NCBI RefSeq assembly: GCF_003590945.1
Contig: NZ_QYUK01000011.1
Coordinates: 3,628,909 to 3,692,908, forward strand
Direction: 5' to 3'
Length of the DNA stretch: 64,000 nt
From: Oleomonas cavernae
GTDB lineage: Bacteria > Pseudomonadota > Alphaproteobacteria > Zavarziniales > Zavarziniaceae
The notes beneath the pieces are model-generated. The model was not told the DNA's origin. It searched no databases and saw nothing but the letters and a program-made list of their open reading frames with translations. This document shows, piece by piece, positions 36,535-44,887 of the stretch. Positions within the stretch are counted from its first letter, which is position 1; each line of letters opens with the position of its first letter. The translations under genes were made by a program, and so were the position numbers.

Positions 36535-37364
36535 ACCAGGCGCAGGTCGACGGCTTTCAGCGCGACGGCTTCGTTTCGAACCTGGCCGTCCTGAACCCTA
36601 CCGAGGTGGCCGAGCTCAACGCCCGCACCGAGGCCTTCGAGGCCGAGCGGCCGCAAGACCTCTCCTGGGCCTTCGACATCAAGGCGAACCTGCTGTTCGA
36701 CTGGGTCTACGAGCTGGGCCGCCATCCCCTGCTGCTCGATGCGGTCGAGGACCTGATCGGCCCCGACATCCTGATGACCAACGCGACCTTCCGGATCAAG
36801 AACCCGGGCAGCCATATCGACTACGGCTGGCACCAGGATTCGGCGCGCATCGAGGTGAAGCCGGCCTTCGTCATCGTCTTCGTGGCGCTGTCGCCGGCGA
36901 CGGCGCAGAACGGCTGCCTGCGGGTGATCCCGGCGACCCACGACCGGGTCCGCCCCTTCACCCTGACCGAGGGGCCGGGCCAGTTGAACCGCCTGGTCGC
37001 CCGCGTCGTCGGCGCCGACCCGGACCAGGCCGTGGACCTGACCTTAGAGGCGGGCGAGATCGCGATCTTCCACGGCAATGCCGTGCACGGCTCGGCCGCG
37101 AACATGAGCGACAAGCGCCGCGTGGCGATCCTCTACGACTACACCCCGGCCAAGGCGCGCCAGCATGTCGGCCGCGGCTCGGGACAGTTGGTGCGGGGCG
37201 TGGACACCTGGGGCCACTGGGGCCACGAACCGGTGCCCGAGCCCGGCCTGACCGAGACCAACGTGCTGAACCGCCGGGCCATGCTCTCGACCTATCACGA
37301 GAACGTGCTGATGGGCCCGCGCCTGCCCGGCGAGACGATCACCTTCCCCGACCGGCCTTATTGA
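36519..37364 (+). CDS. Phytanoyl-CoA dioxygenase (PhyH)-family Fe(II)/2-oxoglutarate enzyme
   Basis: 281 residues. Iron ligands are HQD in YGWHQDSARIE and the distal His in AVHGSAANMS; the 2-oxoglutarate contact Arg is in DKRRVAILYDY. Members hydroxylate fatty acyl groups, ectoine, mitomycin- or phosphonate-like compounds. The ATG overlaps the MATE gene and has GGAGGGT before it. The final residues FPDRPY end about 10 bases before a family A repeat. Confidence 0.9.
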   Translation: MGKFLNQAQVDGFQRDGFVSNLAVLNPTEVAELNARTEAFEAERPQDLSWAFDIKANLLFDWVYELGRHPLLLDAVEDLIGPDILMTNATFRIKNPGSHIDYGWHQDSARIEVKPAFVIVFVALSPATAQNGCLRVIPATHDRVRPFTLTEGPGQLNRLVARVVGADPDQAVDLTLEAGEIAIFHGNAVHGSAANMSDKRRVAILYDYTPAKARQHVGRGSGQLVRGVDTWGHWGHEPVPEPGLTETNVLNRRAMLSTYHENVLMGPRLPGETITFPDRPY

Positions 37365-37373
37365 AGGGCGATC

Positions 37374-37499
37374 AAAAGCCCTCTCCTCCGCGGGAGGAGA
37401 GGGTTGGGTGAGGAGGTCGTGGGGCCAAAACACCGGCACCTCGAAGCGGCCCGACCCACCTCCCCCAGCCCCTCCCCCCGCAAGCGGGCGGAGGGGGGC
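37374..37499. repeat. Intergenic palindromic repeat, family A copy
   Basis: Nearly identical over its first 45 bases to the copy at 27166 (CCCTCTCCTCCGCGGGAGGAGAGGG, then a TTGGGTGAGGAGGTCGT box) and with the same right half ending GGGCGGAGGGGG. It lies between convergent genes. Confidence 0.75.
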
Positions 37500-37508
37500 A
37501 AATGAGGC

Positions 37509-37766
37509 TCACCGCGGGCAGTAGCATTCCTTGTCCTTGCCGCCGAAGTTCTTCTCGACGAACTTCTCGGCATCGGACAGGTAGTTGAACTCGCCCAGCT
37601 TGCACAACGGCGTGCCGCGGGCGGACAGCATCTGGTCCCAGTTGCGGCTGTCGATTTCCAGGTGCGTGCCGGCGCAATAGACATTGTAATCGCCGGCCCG
37701 GGCGGTGCCGGCAGCAACGGTCATGAGCACGGCCGCTAGGCAGGCGGTGCGACGAAGTCCAACCAT
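37509..37766 (-). CDS. Small secreted protein, unknown function
   Basis: 85 residues. A signal peptide (about 1-24, ending GTARA) leads to a 61-residue mature region with four cysteines (YCAG, LCK, CYC), the pattern of a small disulfide-bonded periplasmic protein. The ending KDKECYCPR is distinctive. No family recognised. Confidence 0.65.
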   Translation of the reverse strand: MVGLRRTACLAAVLMTVAAGTARAGDYNVYCAGTHLEIDSRNWDQMLSARGTPLCKLGEFNYLSDAEKFVEKNFGGKDKECYCPR

Positions 37767-37833
37767 GGTTTTCCCCCCATGTCACCGTGACGGCGCCATG
37801 GTGGCGCCAGGATCCGCCCCGCAAGGACCCAGA

Positions 37834-39915
37834 TCACACCGCCAGCGCGCGCACCTCGACCGGCACGCCGTTCAGCACGGCGTTGCCGCTGGCAACGTCC
37901 AGCCGGTTCTCGTCCGACAGATCGTTGAAGCTGACCCCGCCGGAAGCGTTGGCAACGCTCATCTGGATGCCGTCGCGCGTGCTCTGGCCCCAGCCGTGGG
38001 GCAGGCAGACCACGCCCGGCATGACATCGCCGCTGGCCTCGACCTCGATCTCGACCGTGCCGATGCGGCTGCTCACCGCCACCCGGGCGCCGTCGCGGAT
38101 CTGGCGCTCCTCCATGTCCGCCGGGTGCATCTGCAGGCGCTGGCGGTTAGGGCCTTTGACCAGGCGGGTGCTGTTGTGCATCCAGGAATTGTTCGAGCGG
38201 ACGTGGCGCCGCCCGATCAGGACCAGGCCGGCCTCGGGCTTTGCCGCCGCGAGGCGCGCCAGATCGGCCAGGCAGCCGGCCGGGGCGGCGGTGATGCGGC
38301 CGTTGTTGGTCACCAGCCGTTCCGGGAACGAGGGGCGCAGCGGGCCCAGGTCGACGCCATGGGGGCTGGCCTTCAGGGTCTCGAGATCGAGTTCGTAGGG
38401 CCCGGTGCGCAGGCCGAAATCGATCATGGTCTCGCTGGGCAGCAGGTTGGGCGGCTCGTTGCCCATGGCCCGGGCGTATTCCGTGGCCAGTGCCGTGAGG
38501 ATTTCCCAGTCGTGGCGCGCACCCTCGGGCTTGTCGAACAGCGGTTCGCTCCAGCGGGCGACATTGCGGACCGCCAGATTGTAGAAGGCGAGGTCGTAGT
38601 GCCCGCGTTCGAGCGGCGAGGCCGGCGGCAGGATGATGTCGGCGTGGCGTGTGGTCTCGTTCACATAGAAATCGACGCAGGCGACGAAATCGAGATCGTC
38701 CAGCGCCGCGTCGAGTTGCCGGCCGTTGGGCGTCGAGGACACCGGGTTGCCGGCGATGGTCAGCAGGGCGCGGACCTGGCCCTGCCCGGGGGTCAGGATT
38801 TCCTCGGCCAGGGCCGCCACCGGCAGGTTGCCGGAGAATTCGGGCAGGTTGCGGATGCGGCTGTGCCAGCGGCCGAAGCCGCCCGCCCCGCGCGGTGCCA
38901 TGCCGGCCTCGATCGCCGGATGGGCCAGCAGGGTGCCGCCCTCCCGGTCCAGGTTGCCGGTCAGCAGGTTCAGGAGCTGGATCGCCCATTGGCACAGGGT
39001 GCCGAAGGCCTGGGTCGAAACCCCCATACGGCCATAGACGGCGGCACGGGGCGCCTGCGCCACCTCTCGGGCCAGGGCGCGGATGATATCGGCGTCGAGG
39101 CCGCTTTGGGCGGCCGCCCGTTCCGGGGTGAAGGGGGCCACGGCGTCGCGCACCGCCTCGATCCCGTCGGTGAAGTCGGCCAGGCGGCCGGGCTTGGCCA
39201 GGCCCTCGGCGAACAGCACATTGACCATGGCCAGCAACACCAGGGCATCGGTGCCCGGGCGGATGAAATGGTGGGCGTCGGCCACCTTGGCGGTTTCGGT
39301 GCGGCGCGGGTCGACCACCACCATGCGGCCGCCGCGGGCTTTCAGCGCGTGCAGGCGGCCGGGGAAATCGGGCACCGTCATCAGGCTGCCGTTCGAGGCC
39401 ATGGGATTGCCGCCGAACACCATGAACAGGTCGGTATGATCGATGTCGGGGATCGGCAGGAAATTCTGGTGGCCGTACATCCACAGGGCCATCAATTGCG
39501 CCGGGAGCTGGTCGACCGAGGTGGCGGAATAGACCGACCTGGTCTTGATCGCCCGGCCCAGGCCGCCGCCATGGGTCAGCAGGCCCGACGAATGGACGTT
39601 GGGATTGCCGAAGTAGAGTGCCACGGCGTCCTGGCCATGGGCCTTGGCGGTCTCTGCCAGCCTGGTCGCCACGGTCGAAACCGCCTCGCCCCAGCCGATC
39701 TCGACGAACCGGTCGCCGACCCGCTTCACCGGTGTGCGCAGGCGGTCGGGATCCTCGTGCAGGTCTTTCAGCGCCACGCCCTTGGGGCAGATATGGCCGC
39801 GGGAGAGAACGTCGGCCTTGTCGCCCTTGATGGTGGTGACGTGGCCGGCTTCCACCGTCAGTTCCAGGCCGCAGATCGCCTCGCACAAATGGCAGGCCCG
39901 ATAATGAACGGACAT
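37834..39915 (-). CDS. Molybdopterin-dependent oxidoreductase
   Basis: 693 residues of the DMSO-reductase family. The N-terminal [4Fe-4S] cysteines are in CHLCEAICG and the later CPKG; the middle domains read GGNPMASNGS and VDPRRTETAKVAD; the C-terminal MopB-binding beta domain includes MHPADMEER and LPHGWGQS. No Tat signal is seen, so the protein is probably cytoplasmic. The closest named types are formate-dehydrogenase-H-like and assimilatory enzymes; the substrate is open. No partner subunit gene is adjacent. Confidence 0.87.
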   Translation of the reverse strand: MSVHYRACHLCEAICGLELTVEAGHVTTIKGDKADVLSRGHICPKGVALKDLHEDPDRLRTPVKRVGDRFVEIGWGEAVSTVATRLAETAKAHGQDAVALYFGNPNVHSSGLLTHGGGLGRAIKTRSVYSATSVDQLPAQLMALWMYGHQNFLPIPDIDHTDLFMVFGGNPMASNGSLMTVPDFPGRLHALKARGGRMVVVDPRRTETAKVADAHHFIRPGTDALVLLAMVNVLFAEGLAKPGRLADFTDGIEAVRDAVAPFTPERAAAQSGLDADIIRALAREVAQAPRAAVYGRMGVSTQAFGTLCQWAIQLLNLLTGNLDREGGTLLAHPAIEAGMAPRGAGGFGRWHSRIRNLPEFSGNLPVAALAEEILTPGQGQVRALLTIAGNPVSSTPNGRQLDAALDDLDFVACVDFYVNETTRHADIILPPASPLERGHYDLAFYNLAVRNVARWSEPLFDKPEGARHDWEILTALATEYARAMGNEPPNLLPSETMIDFGLRTGPYELDLETLKASPHGVDLGPLRPSFPERLVTNNGRITAAPAGCLADLARLAAAKPEAGLVLIGRRHVRSNNSWMHNSTRLVKGPNRQRLQMHPADMEERQIRDGARVAVSSRIGTVEIEVEASGDVMPGVVCLPHGWGQSTRDGIQMSVANASGGVSFNDLSDENRLDVASGNAVLNGVPVEVRALAV

Positions 39916-40005
39916 GAACGCCTCTCCCACCGTGATCACTATTTCTTTTATCGGGGGAGCCTAGCTCGCTCTGAATTGATCCGCCATTACCTTGAGCGTT
40001 ATTGG

Positions 40006-40096
40006 CCACCCCCCTCCCCCAACCCCTCCGCGTGCAAGGGCAGAGGGGAGTTTTTGAGCCCTCTCCTCTGAGAGGAGAGGGTTGGGTGAGGAGGGA
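40006..40096. repeat. Intergenic palindromic repeat, family A, rearranged copy
   Basis: Contains CCCCCTCCCCCAACCCCTCCGC, in outline, then CCCTCTCCTCTGAGAGGAGAGGG and the TTGGGTGAGGAGGG box. The two halves are in the opposite order to the copies at 27166 and 37374. Confidence 0.6.
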
Positions 40097-40111
40097 AGCG
40101 CCCCCGTGAGG

Positions 40112-42907
40112 TCAGTGCGCCTCGGCCCAGGAATGGCCGGTGCCGGCCTCGACCACCAGGGGCACGCTCAGGTCGATCGCCGGCAGGGCGGCCTTTTCCA
40201 TGACCTCGATGACCACGCGGCGGGTGGCGTCCACCTCCGCGTTGGGCACCTCGAACACCAGTTCGTCGTGGACCTGCAGCAGCATCTTGGCGCAGAGGCC
40301 GGCGTCGTTGAGCGCGGGGGGCACGCGGATCATGGCCCGGCGCATGATATCGGCGGCCGAACCCTGGATCGGCGCATTGATGGCGGCGCGTTCCATGAAC
40401 GAGCGGCGCGCCGGGTTCTTGTCGTTGATCCCGGCCAGGTGGCAGCGGCGGCCGAAGATGGTGCCGACCCAGCCTTGCGCCCGAGCGGTCACCTTGGTCG
40501 CGTCCATATAGGCGCGGATGCCGGGGAAGCGCTCGAAATAGCGCTTGATATAGGTGCTGGCCTCACCCTGGGGGATGCCCAGCTGGTTGGCCAGGCCGAA
40601 GGCGGAAATGCCGTAGACGATGCCGAAATTGATCGCCTTGGCGCGGCGGCGCACCATCGGGTCCATGCCTTCGACCGGCACGCCGAAGACTTCCGACGCG
40701 GTCATGGCGTGAATGTCGAGGCCGTTGGCGAAGGCCTCCTTGAGCGCACCGATATCGGCGATATGGGCCAGCAGGCGCAGTTCGATCTGGCTGTAGTCGG
40801 CCGACATCAGCACCGTGCCGGGGGCGGCGACGAAAGCCTTGCGGATCTTGCGGCCTTCTTCCGTGCGGATCGGGATGTTCTGCAGGTTGGGGTCGGTCGA
40901 CGACAGGCGCCCGGTCGAGGTCGAGGCCATGGCATAGGAGGTGTGGACGCGGCCGGTTACCGGATTGATCTGGCCCTGGAGGGCATCGGTATAGGTCGAT
41001 TTGAGTTTGGCGAGCTGGCGCCAGTCCAGGATCTTGGCCGGCAGTTCGTGGCCCTGCCCTGCCAATTCCTCCAGCACGTCGGCGCCGGTGCCCCAGGCGC
41101 CGGTCTTCATCTTCTTGCCGCCGGGCAGGCTCATCTCGTCGAACAGGATCTCGCCCAGTTGCTTGGGACTGCCTAGATTGAAGCTGCGGCCGGCCAGCTT
41201 GTGGATCTCGCCCTCCATCTCCGCCATGCGGGTGGCGAAATCGGCCGAGAGCCGGGCCAGTTCGGCGCGATCGACCAGGATGCCGGCGGCCTCCATCTCG
41301 ATCAGCACCGACAACAGGGGCCGCTCCAGGGTCTCGTAGACCGTGGTGACGTGCTCGCGGAACAGGCGGGGTTTCAGGGCGCGGTGCAGGCGCAGGGTGA
41401 CATCGGCATCCTCGGCCGCGTAACGGGTCGCGTCCGGGATCGCCACCTCGTCGAAGCCGATGCGTTCCTTGCCGGTGCCGGCGACATCCGAGAACTTGAT
41501 GGTCTCGTGGCCCAGGTGCAGGGACGACAGCTCATCCATGCCATGGCCATGGGCGCCGCCCTCCAGCGCATAGGAGATCAGCATGGTGTCGTCGATCGGG
41601 CGGATCTCGATGCCTGACTTGCGCAGCACCAGCATGTCGTATTTCAGGTTCTGGCCGATCTTCAGCACATCGTCGGCCTCCAGCAGCGGCTTCAGCCGTT
41701 CCAGGGCGGCCGCCACCGGGATCTGCTGCGGCACCTCGCCGTCCAGCGCCAGGCCACCGCGGGCGCGGTGGCGCAGGGGCACGTAGCAGGCGTGGCCCGG
41801 CTCGATCGCCAGCGAGAAGCCGACCAGTTCGGCCTGCATGGCATCGAGCGAGGTGGTCTCGGTATCGAAGGCGACGGCGCCGGCAGCCAGGGCGCGGGCG
41901 ATCCAGGCCTCCAGCGTGGCCAGGTCGCTGACCGTCTCGAAGCGGGAATCGCCGGGGCTGCCCGCCGCGGCCGGCGGGGGCGGCGCTGCTACGGCGCTCG
42001 CCCTGTTGGCGGCGCTGCTGAGCGAGCCGGCCAGCCGGGTGCCCAGCTTGTTCTTCAGGCTGCGGAAGCCGTTTTCCTCGAGGAAGGGCAGCAGCTTGTC
42101 GCCATCGATCGCGCGCACCTTCAGCGTATCGAAATCGAGCGCGAGGACGACATCGTCCTTGAGTTTCACCAGTTCGCGGCTGATCCGGGCCAAGCCGGCG
42201 TTGGTCTCGAGGCTTTCGCGCCGCTTGGGCTGCTTGATCTCGCTCGTGCGGGCCAGCAGGGTTTCCAGGTCGCCGAAAGTGTTGATCAGCTCGGCCGCGG
42301 TCTTCTGGCCGATGCCGGGCACGCCCGGGACATTGTCGACCGAATCGCCCATCAGGGCCTGGACCTCGACCACCTTTTCCGGCGGCACGCCGAATTTCTC
42401 GACCACTTCGGCCGGGCCGATGCGCTTGATCTTCACCGGGTCCATCATCTCGACCGGGCCGCCGACCAGCTGCATCAGGTCCTTGTCGGACGAGACGATG
42501 GTGCAGCGGGCGCCGCGCCGGCGCGACTCTGCCGCCAGGGTGGCGATGATATCGTCGGCCTCGAAGCCTTCCAGCTCGATCGAGACCACGTTGAAGGCCT
42601 TGGTCGCGTCGCGGATCAAGGCGAACTGCGGGATCAGGTCTTCGGGCGGATCGGGCCGGTGGGCCTTGTACTGGGGATAGATCTCGTTGCGGAAGGTCAG
42701 CCGGCCGGCATCGAAGACCACGGCGAGGTGGGTCGGCCGGTCGCCGTCGTCGAGATCGGCCAGGAAGCGGGCCAGGATGTTGGAAAAGCCCAAGACCGCG
42801 TTGACCGGCGTGCCGTCCGGCCGGGTCAGCGGCGGCAGGGCATGATAGGCGCGGAAAATATAGCCCGAGCCGTCGACCAGATAGAGATGTTCGCCCGTCT
42901 CGGCCAA
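40112..42907 (-). CDS. polA: DNA polymerase I
   Basis: 931 residues with three domains: 5'-3' exonuclease (LYLVDGSGYIFRAYHALPPL start), 3'-5' exonuclease (VAFDTETTSLDAM, so proofreading residues are present) and the family A polymerase with DYSQIELRLLAHI and the C-terminal LLQVHDELVFEVP. It fills gaps and removes primers. No ATG or GTG lies near the family start; I used a TTG giving LAETGEHLYLV. Longer readings would run into the zinc-finger gene upstream. Confidence 0.95.
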   Translation of the reverse strand: MAETGEHLYLVDGSGYIFRAYHALPPLTRPDGTPVNAVLGFSNILARFLADLDDGDRPTHLAVVFDAGRLTFRNEIYPQYKAHRPDPPEDLIPQFALIRDATKAFNVVSIELEGFEADDIIATLAAESRRRGARCTIVSSDKDLMQLVGGPVEMMDPVKIKRIGPAEVVEKFGVPPEKVVEVQALMGDSVDNVPGVPGIGQKTAAELINTFGDLETLLARTSEIKQPKRRESLETNAGLARISRELVKLKDDVVLALDFDTLKVRAIDGDKLLPFLEENGFRSLKNKLGTRLAGSLSSAANRASAVAAPPPPAAAGSPGDSRFETVSDLATLEAWIARALAAGAVAFDTETTSLDAMQAELVGFSLAIEPGHACYVPLRHRARGGLALDGEVPQQIPVAAALERLKPLLEADDVLKIGQNLKYDMLVLRKSGIEIRPIDDTMLISYALEGGAHGHGMDELSSLHLGHETIKFSDVAGTGKERIGFDEVAIPDATRYAAEDADVTLRLHRALKPRLFREHVTTVYETLERPLLSVLIEMEAAGILVDRAELARLSADFATRMAEMEGEIHKLAGRSFNLGSPKQLGEILFDEMSLPGGKKMKTGAWGTGADVLEELAGQGHELPAKILDWRQLAKLKSTYTDALQGQINPVTGRVHTSYAMASTSTGRLSSTDPNLQNIPIRTEEGRKIRKAFVAAPGTVLMSADYSQIELRLLAHIADIGALKEAFANGLDIHAMTASEVFGVPVEGMDPMVRRRAKAINFGIVYGISAFGLANQLGIPQGEASTYIKRYFERFPGIRAYMDATKVTARAQGWVGTIFGRRCHLAGINDKNPARRSFMERAAINAPIQGSAADIMRRAMIRVPPALNDAGLCAKMLLQVHDELVFEVPNAEVDATRRVVIEVMEKAALPAIDLSVPLVVEAGTGHSWAEAH

Positions 42908-42920
42908 GGCCCCGCGGCCT

Positions 42921-43106
42921 TCAGTGGGCGTGGGCGTGGGCGGCGTCGCCCTCGAGGACATAGAGGCGGCCGCAATAGGGGCACTGCACCTCGCCATGGC
43001 CTTCGATGTTCAGGTAGACCCGGGGATGGCCCAGGGCGCCGTCGCCGCCGTCGCAGGCGACGGTCGGGGTATCGACATGGATGGTTTCGGGCGCTTCGAT
43101 CGCCAT
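42921..43106 (-). CDS. Small CHCC zinc-finger protein
   Basis: 61 residues. The zinc ligands are CDGG...GHPRVYLNI and CPYCGRLYVL, the pattern of the zf-CHCC family related to complex I subunit NDUFS6. Its C-terminus is His-rich (AHAHAH). It is 13 bases from polA and probably co-transcribed. In alphaproteobacteria this short protein associates with complex I. Confidence 0.85.
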   Translation of the reverse strand: MAIEAPETIHVDTPTVACDGGDGALGHPRVYLNIEGHGEVQCPYCGRLYVLEGDAAHAHAH

Positions 43107-43255
43107 GATGGTCAAATCTCCTTCAACGCGGGCGGATATTAGCCGAGCCTACCGCGCTGTCCACCATCCCGGCAAAGGGAACGAAAGGGGCGGAAAGCCG
43201 GGCCTTTCACCGGGGTTGCCCAGTCCCGTCCTTTTAGCTAATGTGCGCGCCTCGC

Positions 43256-43332
<77 letters not shown>

Positions 43333-43657
43333 ATCTAACATATTGATATTGCTAGGAAATTGACCTGATAACAGGTCAAAATTCCTGACCCATTTAGTGC
43401 AGAACGATGCAGGAACATGCAGCTCGTTTGGCACGTTGCTGACACGTTTCTGACACGCGAAATCCAGGTTTGTTCTGGATGGCATGCCGATGTGCTCGAT
43501 CCGATGACGGATACGGCTGCTGATCGGTCAGTGTTGGATTCTGCGACGACACGCGTCGCAGAATAGTGATTCACAATCCGACAATTTTAGCAATCGGGCC
43601 GTATCGCTTGAAAAGGTCAATTGTCGTTCGGCACGCTTAGTGGCGTACCCCACTTCA
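43333..43657. other. Probable attachment-site flank of the accessory region
   Basis: AT-richer DNA straight after tRNA-Arg(CCG). It holds the small palindrome GACCTGATAACAGGTC near 43363, three short direct TGACACG/TGACACGC repeats near 43440-43460 and a GTGATTCAC copy at 43566. These look like recombinase or regulator sites. No gene is convincing. Confidence 0.4.
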
Positions 43658-44194
43658 ATGGTGAAGCGGGGGAAGCGACGGAGCGACGGCGTGAACGACA
43701 GCGGCGAAAGCGACCCCATACTTCCCGACAGCGTCACAACGCACGAAAGCGCGGAGGAATATCTCTCGCAATTATCTGTCCTTGACGAAACAAAGGATCG
43801 TCATGGGTTTATAAATGCCAGGGATAAGTTCCCCGGCTTAAAGCTGATAAAATCATCCAAGGCTTCGGACGCGGCAAAGAAATTGTCTGTGCCATATGCT
43901 CTGGCCATCAATTTCCATCCGATTTTCAGACGCGGAAGTTCCATACCAGAAGGCTATGAGCGCGACGTAGCTGGAATTTTCGTTGCTGAACTCGATGCCC
44001 AGAAAACTCGACGACTCGCGATGAGTATGGAGGCAGGAGGCCGTGTCGTCGATTTAACGAATCCCCTTGGGCTGCTGCGCAAGGAAAGCCAACGCCTGGT
44101 GATCTTAAAGCTGCCCAGTTCGCTCGCGGAAGCTGTGAACCTGCAGCCGATATCCAAGATCTCCAAGGCACTTAAGGGGCTGACAGGTACATGA
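43658..44194 (+). CDS. Protein of unknown function next to the CBASS operon
   Basis: 178 residues, hydrophilic, no signal or membrane span, basic N-terminus (VKRGKRRSDG). Codon use is less G/C-biased than the core genes, marking it as acquired. I do not recognise a family. It is convergent with the CBASS operon and 136 bases from its last gene. I chose the ATG over a GTG 18 bases earlier for lack of a ribosome-binding site before either. Confidence 0.5.
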   Translation: MVKRGKRRSDGVNDSGESDPILPDSVTTHESAEEYLSQLSVLDETKDRHGFINARDKFPGLKLIKSSKASDAAKKLSVPYALAINFHPIFRRGSSIPEGYERDVAGIFVAELDAQKTRRLAMSMEAGGRVVDLTNPLGLLRKESQRLVILKLPSSLAEAVNLQPISKISKALKGLTGT

Positions 44195-44329
44195 GCCGCG
44201 CCTGTTGACGCGGTCGTACTCTCGTGGCCAAGCGTTGGCTCAAACTGTTCCTGTTACCCCATGGATGACCGCGGCCGTACGTCGGTCCCAATGGCAGCTT
44301 CGCGCCTGTCTCGGCCATTCTGGCCGCAT

Positions 44330-44887
44330 TCAACTAACTGCCCTGCCGCCAAGCGCACGAACCAGCCGGAATAACTCGGCCTGGTATTTCGCGTCATGAA
44401 GGGCGTCATGATCGCCCTGGCGCGTAGGCGAGAGATGTTTGGAGATCTGGCTCGATCGAGTGTCGGACCATGTGCTGCCCGTTGCGCCCATATACAAAGC
44501 TTTGATGTCCAATGCGGCAAAGCCAAATGGGTTCACACCCGTGAAGCGATGGAAATAGTAGTTTATGAACGACCAGTCGAACGGCGCATTGAAGCCAACG
44601 AACACAAGCGAGGCATCGTGTCCCGCAAGCGCCAGCGCCCAATCGGCGAACGCTTTCATGGCCACCGTCGGATCACTGCCACGCTCGGCTAGTTCCTCCA
44701 ACGATAGGCCCGTCACCTCCAGGGCCCTGGGATCGGCATTGTTATTGATTGGTTTCAGCTCGATGCTAAACCACTTGGACTCGTCATCAACGTCGCAAGC
44801 GCCGATCGAGAGCAGGCTAAACTCGCCGGGAATTGGCCCGGCAGTCTCCACGTCGACGGATATGAATATTTCGCGCTTGCTGCTCAT
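44330..44887 (-). CDS. DEDDh 3'-5' exonuclease of the CBASS operon
   Basis: 185 residues of the DnaQ-like fold. The DEDDh residues are Asp12 and Glu14 (VDVETAG), Asp104 (FNAPFDWSF), and His160/Asp165 (HDALHD). It should degrade DNA or RNA ends with two metal ions. The ATG overlaps the effector stop by four bases, making it the fifth gene of the CBASS operon. Exonucleases of this kind are known accessory proteins of some type III CBASS loci (named Cap18 in that scheme, from memory). Its job there, such as processing phage DNA or tuning the signal, is not shown here. Confidence 0.8.
   Translation of the reverse strand: MSSKREIFISVDVETAGPIPGEFSLLSIGACDVDDESKWFSIELKPINNNADPRALEVTGLSLEELAERGSDPTVAMKAFADWALALAGHDASLVFVGFNAPFDWSFINYYFHRFTGVNPFGFAALDIKALYMGATGSTWSDTRSSQISKHLSPTRQGDHDALHDAKYQAELFRLVRALGGRAVS

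Noticed and set aside
37705-40071. A 788-codon open frame on the plus strand
   Set aside because: It is antisense to the molybdopterin oxidoreductase and lacks any domain.
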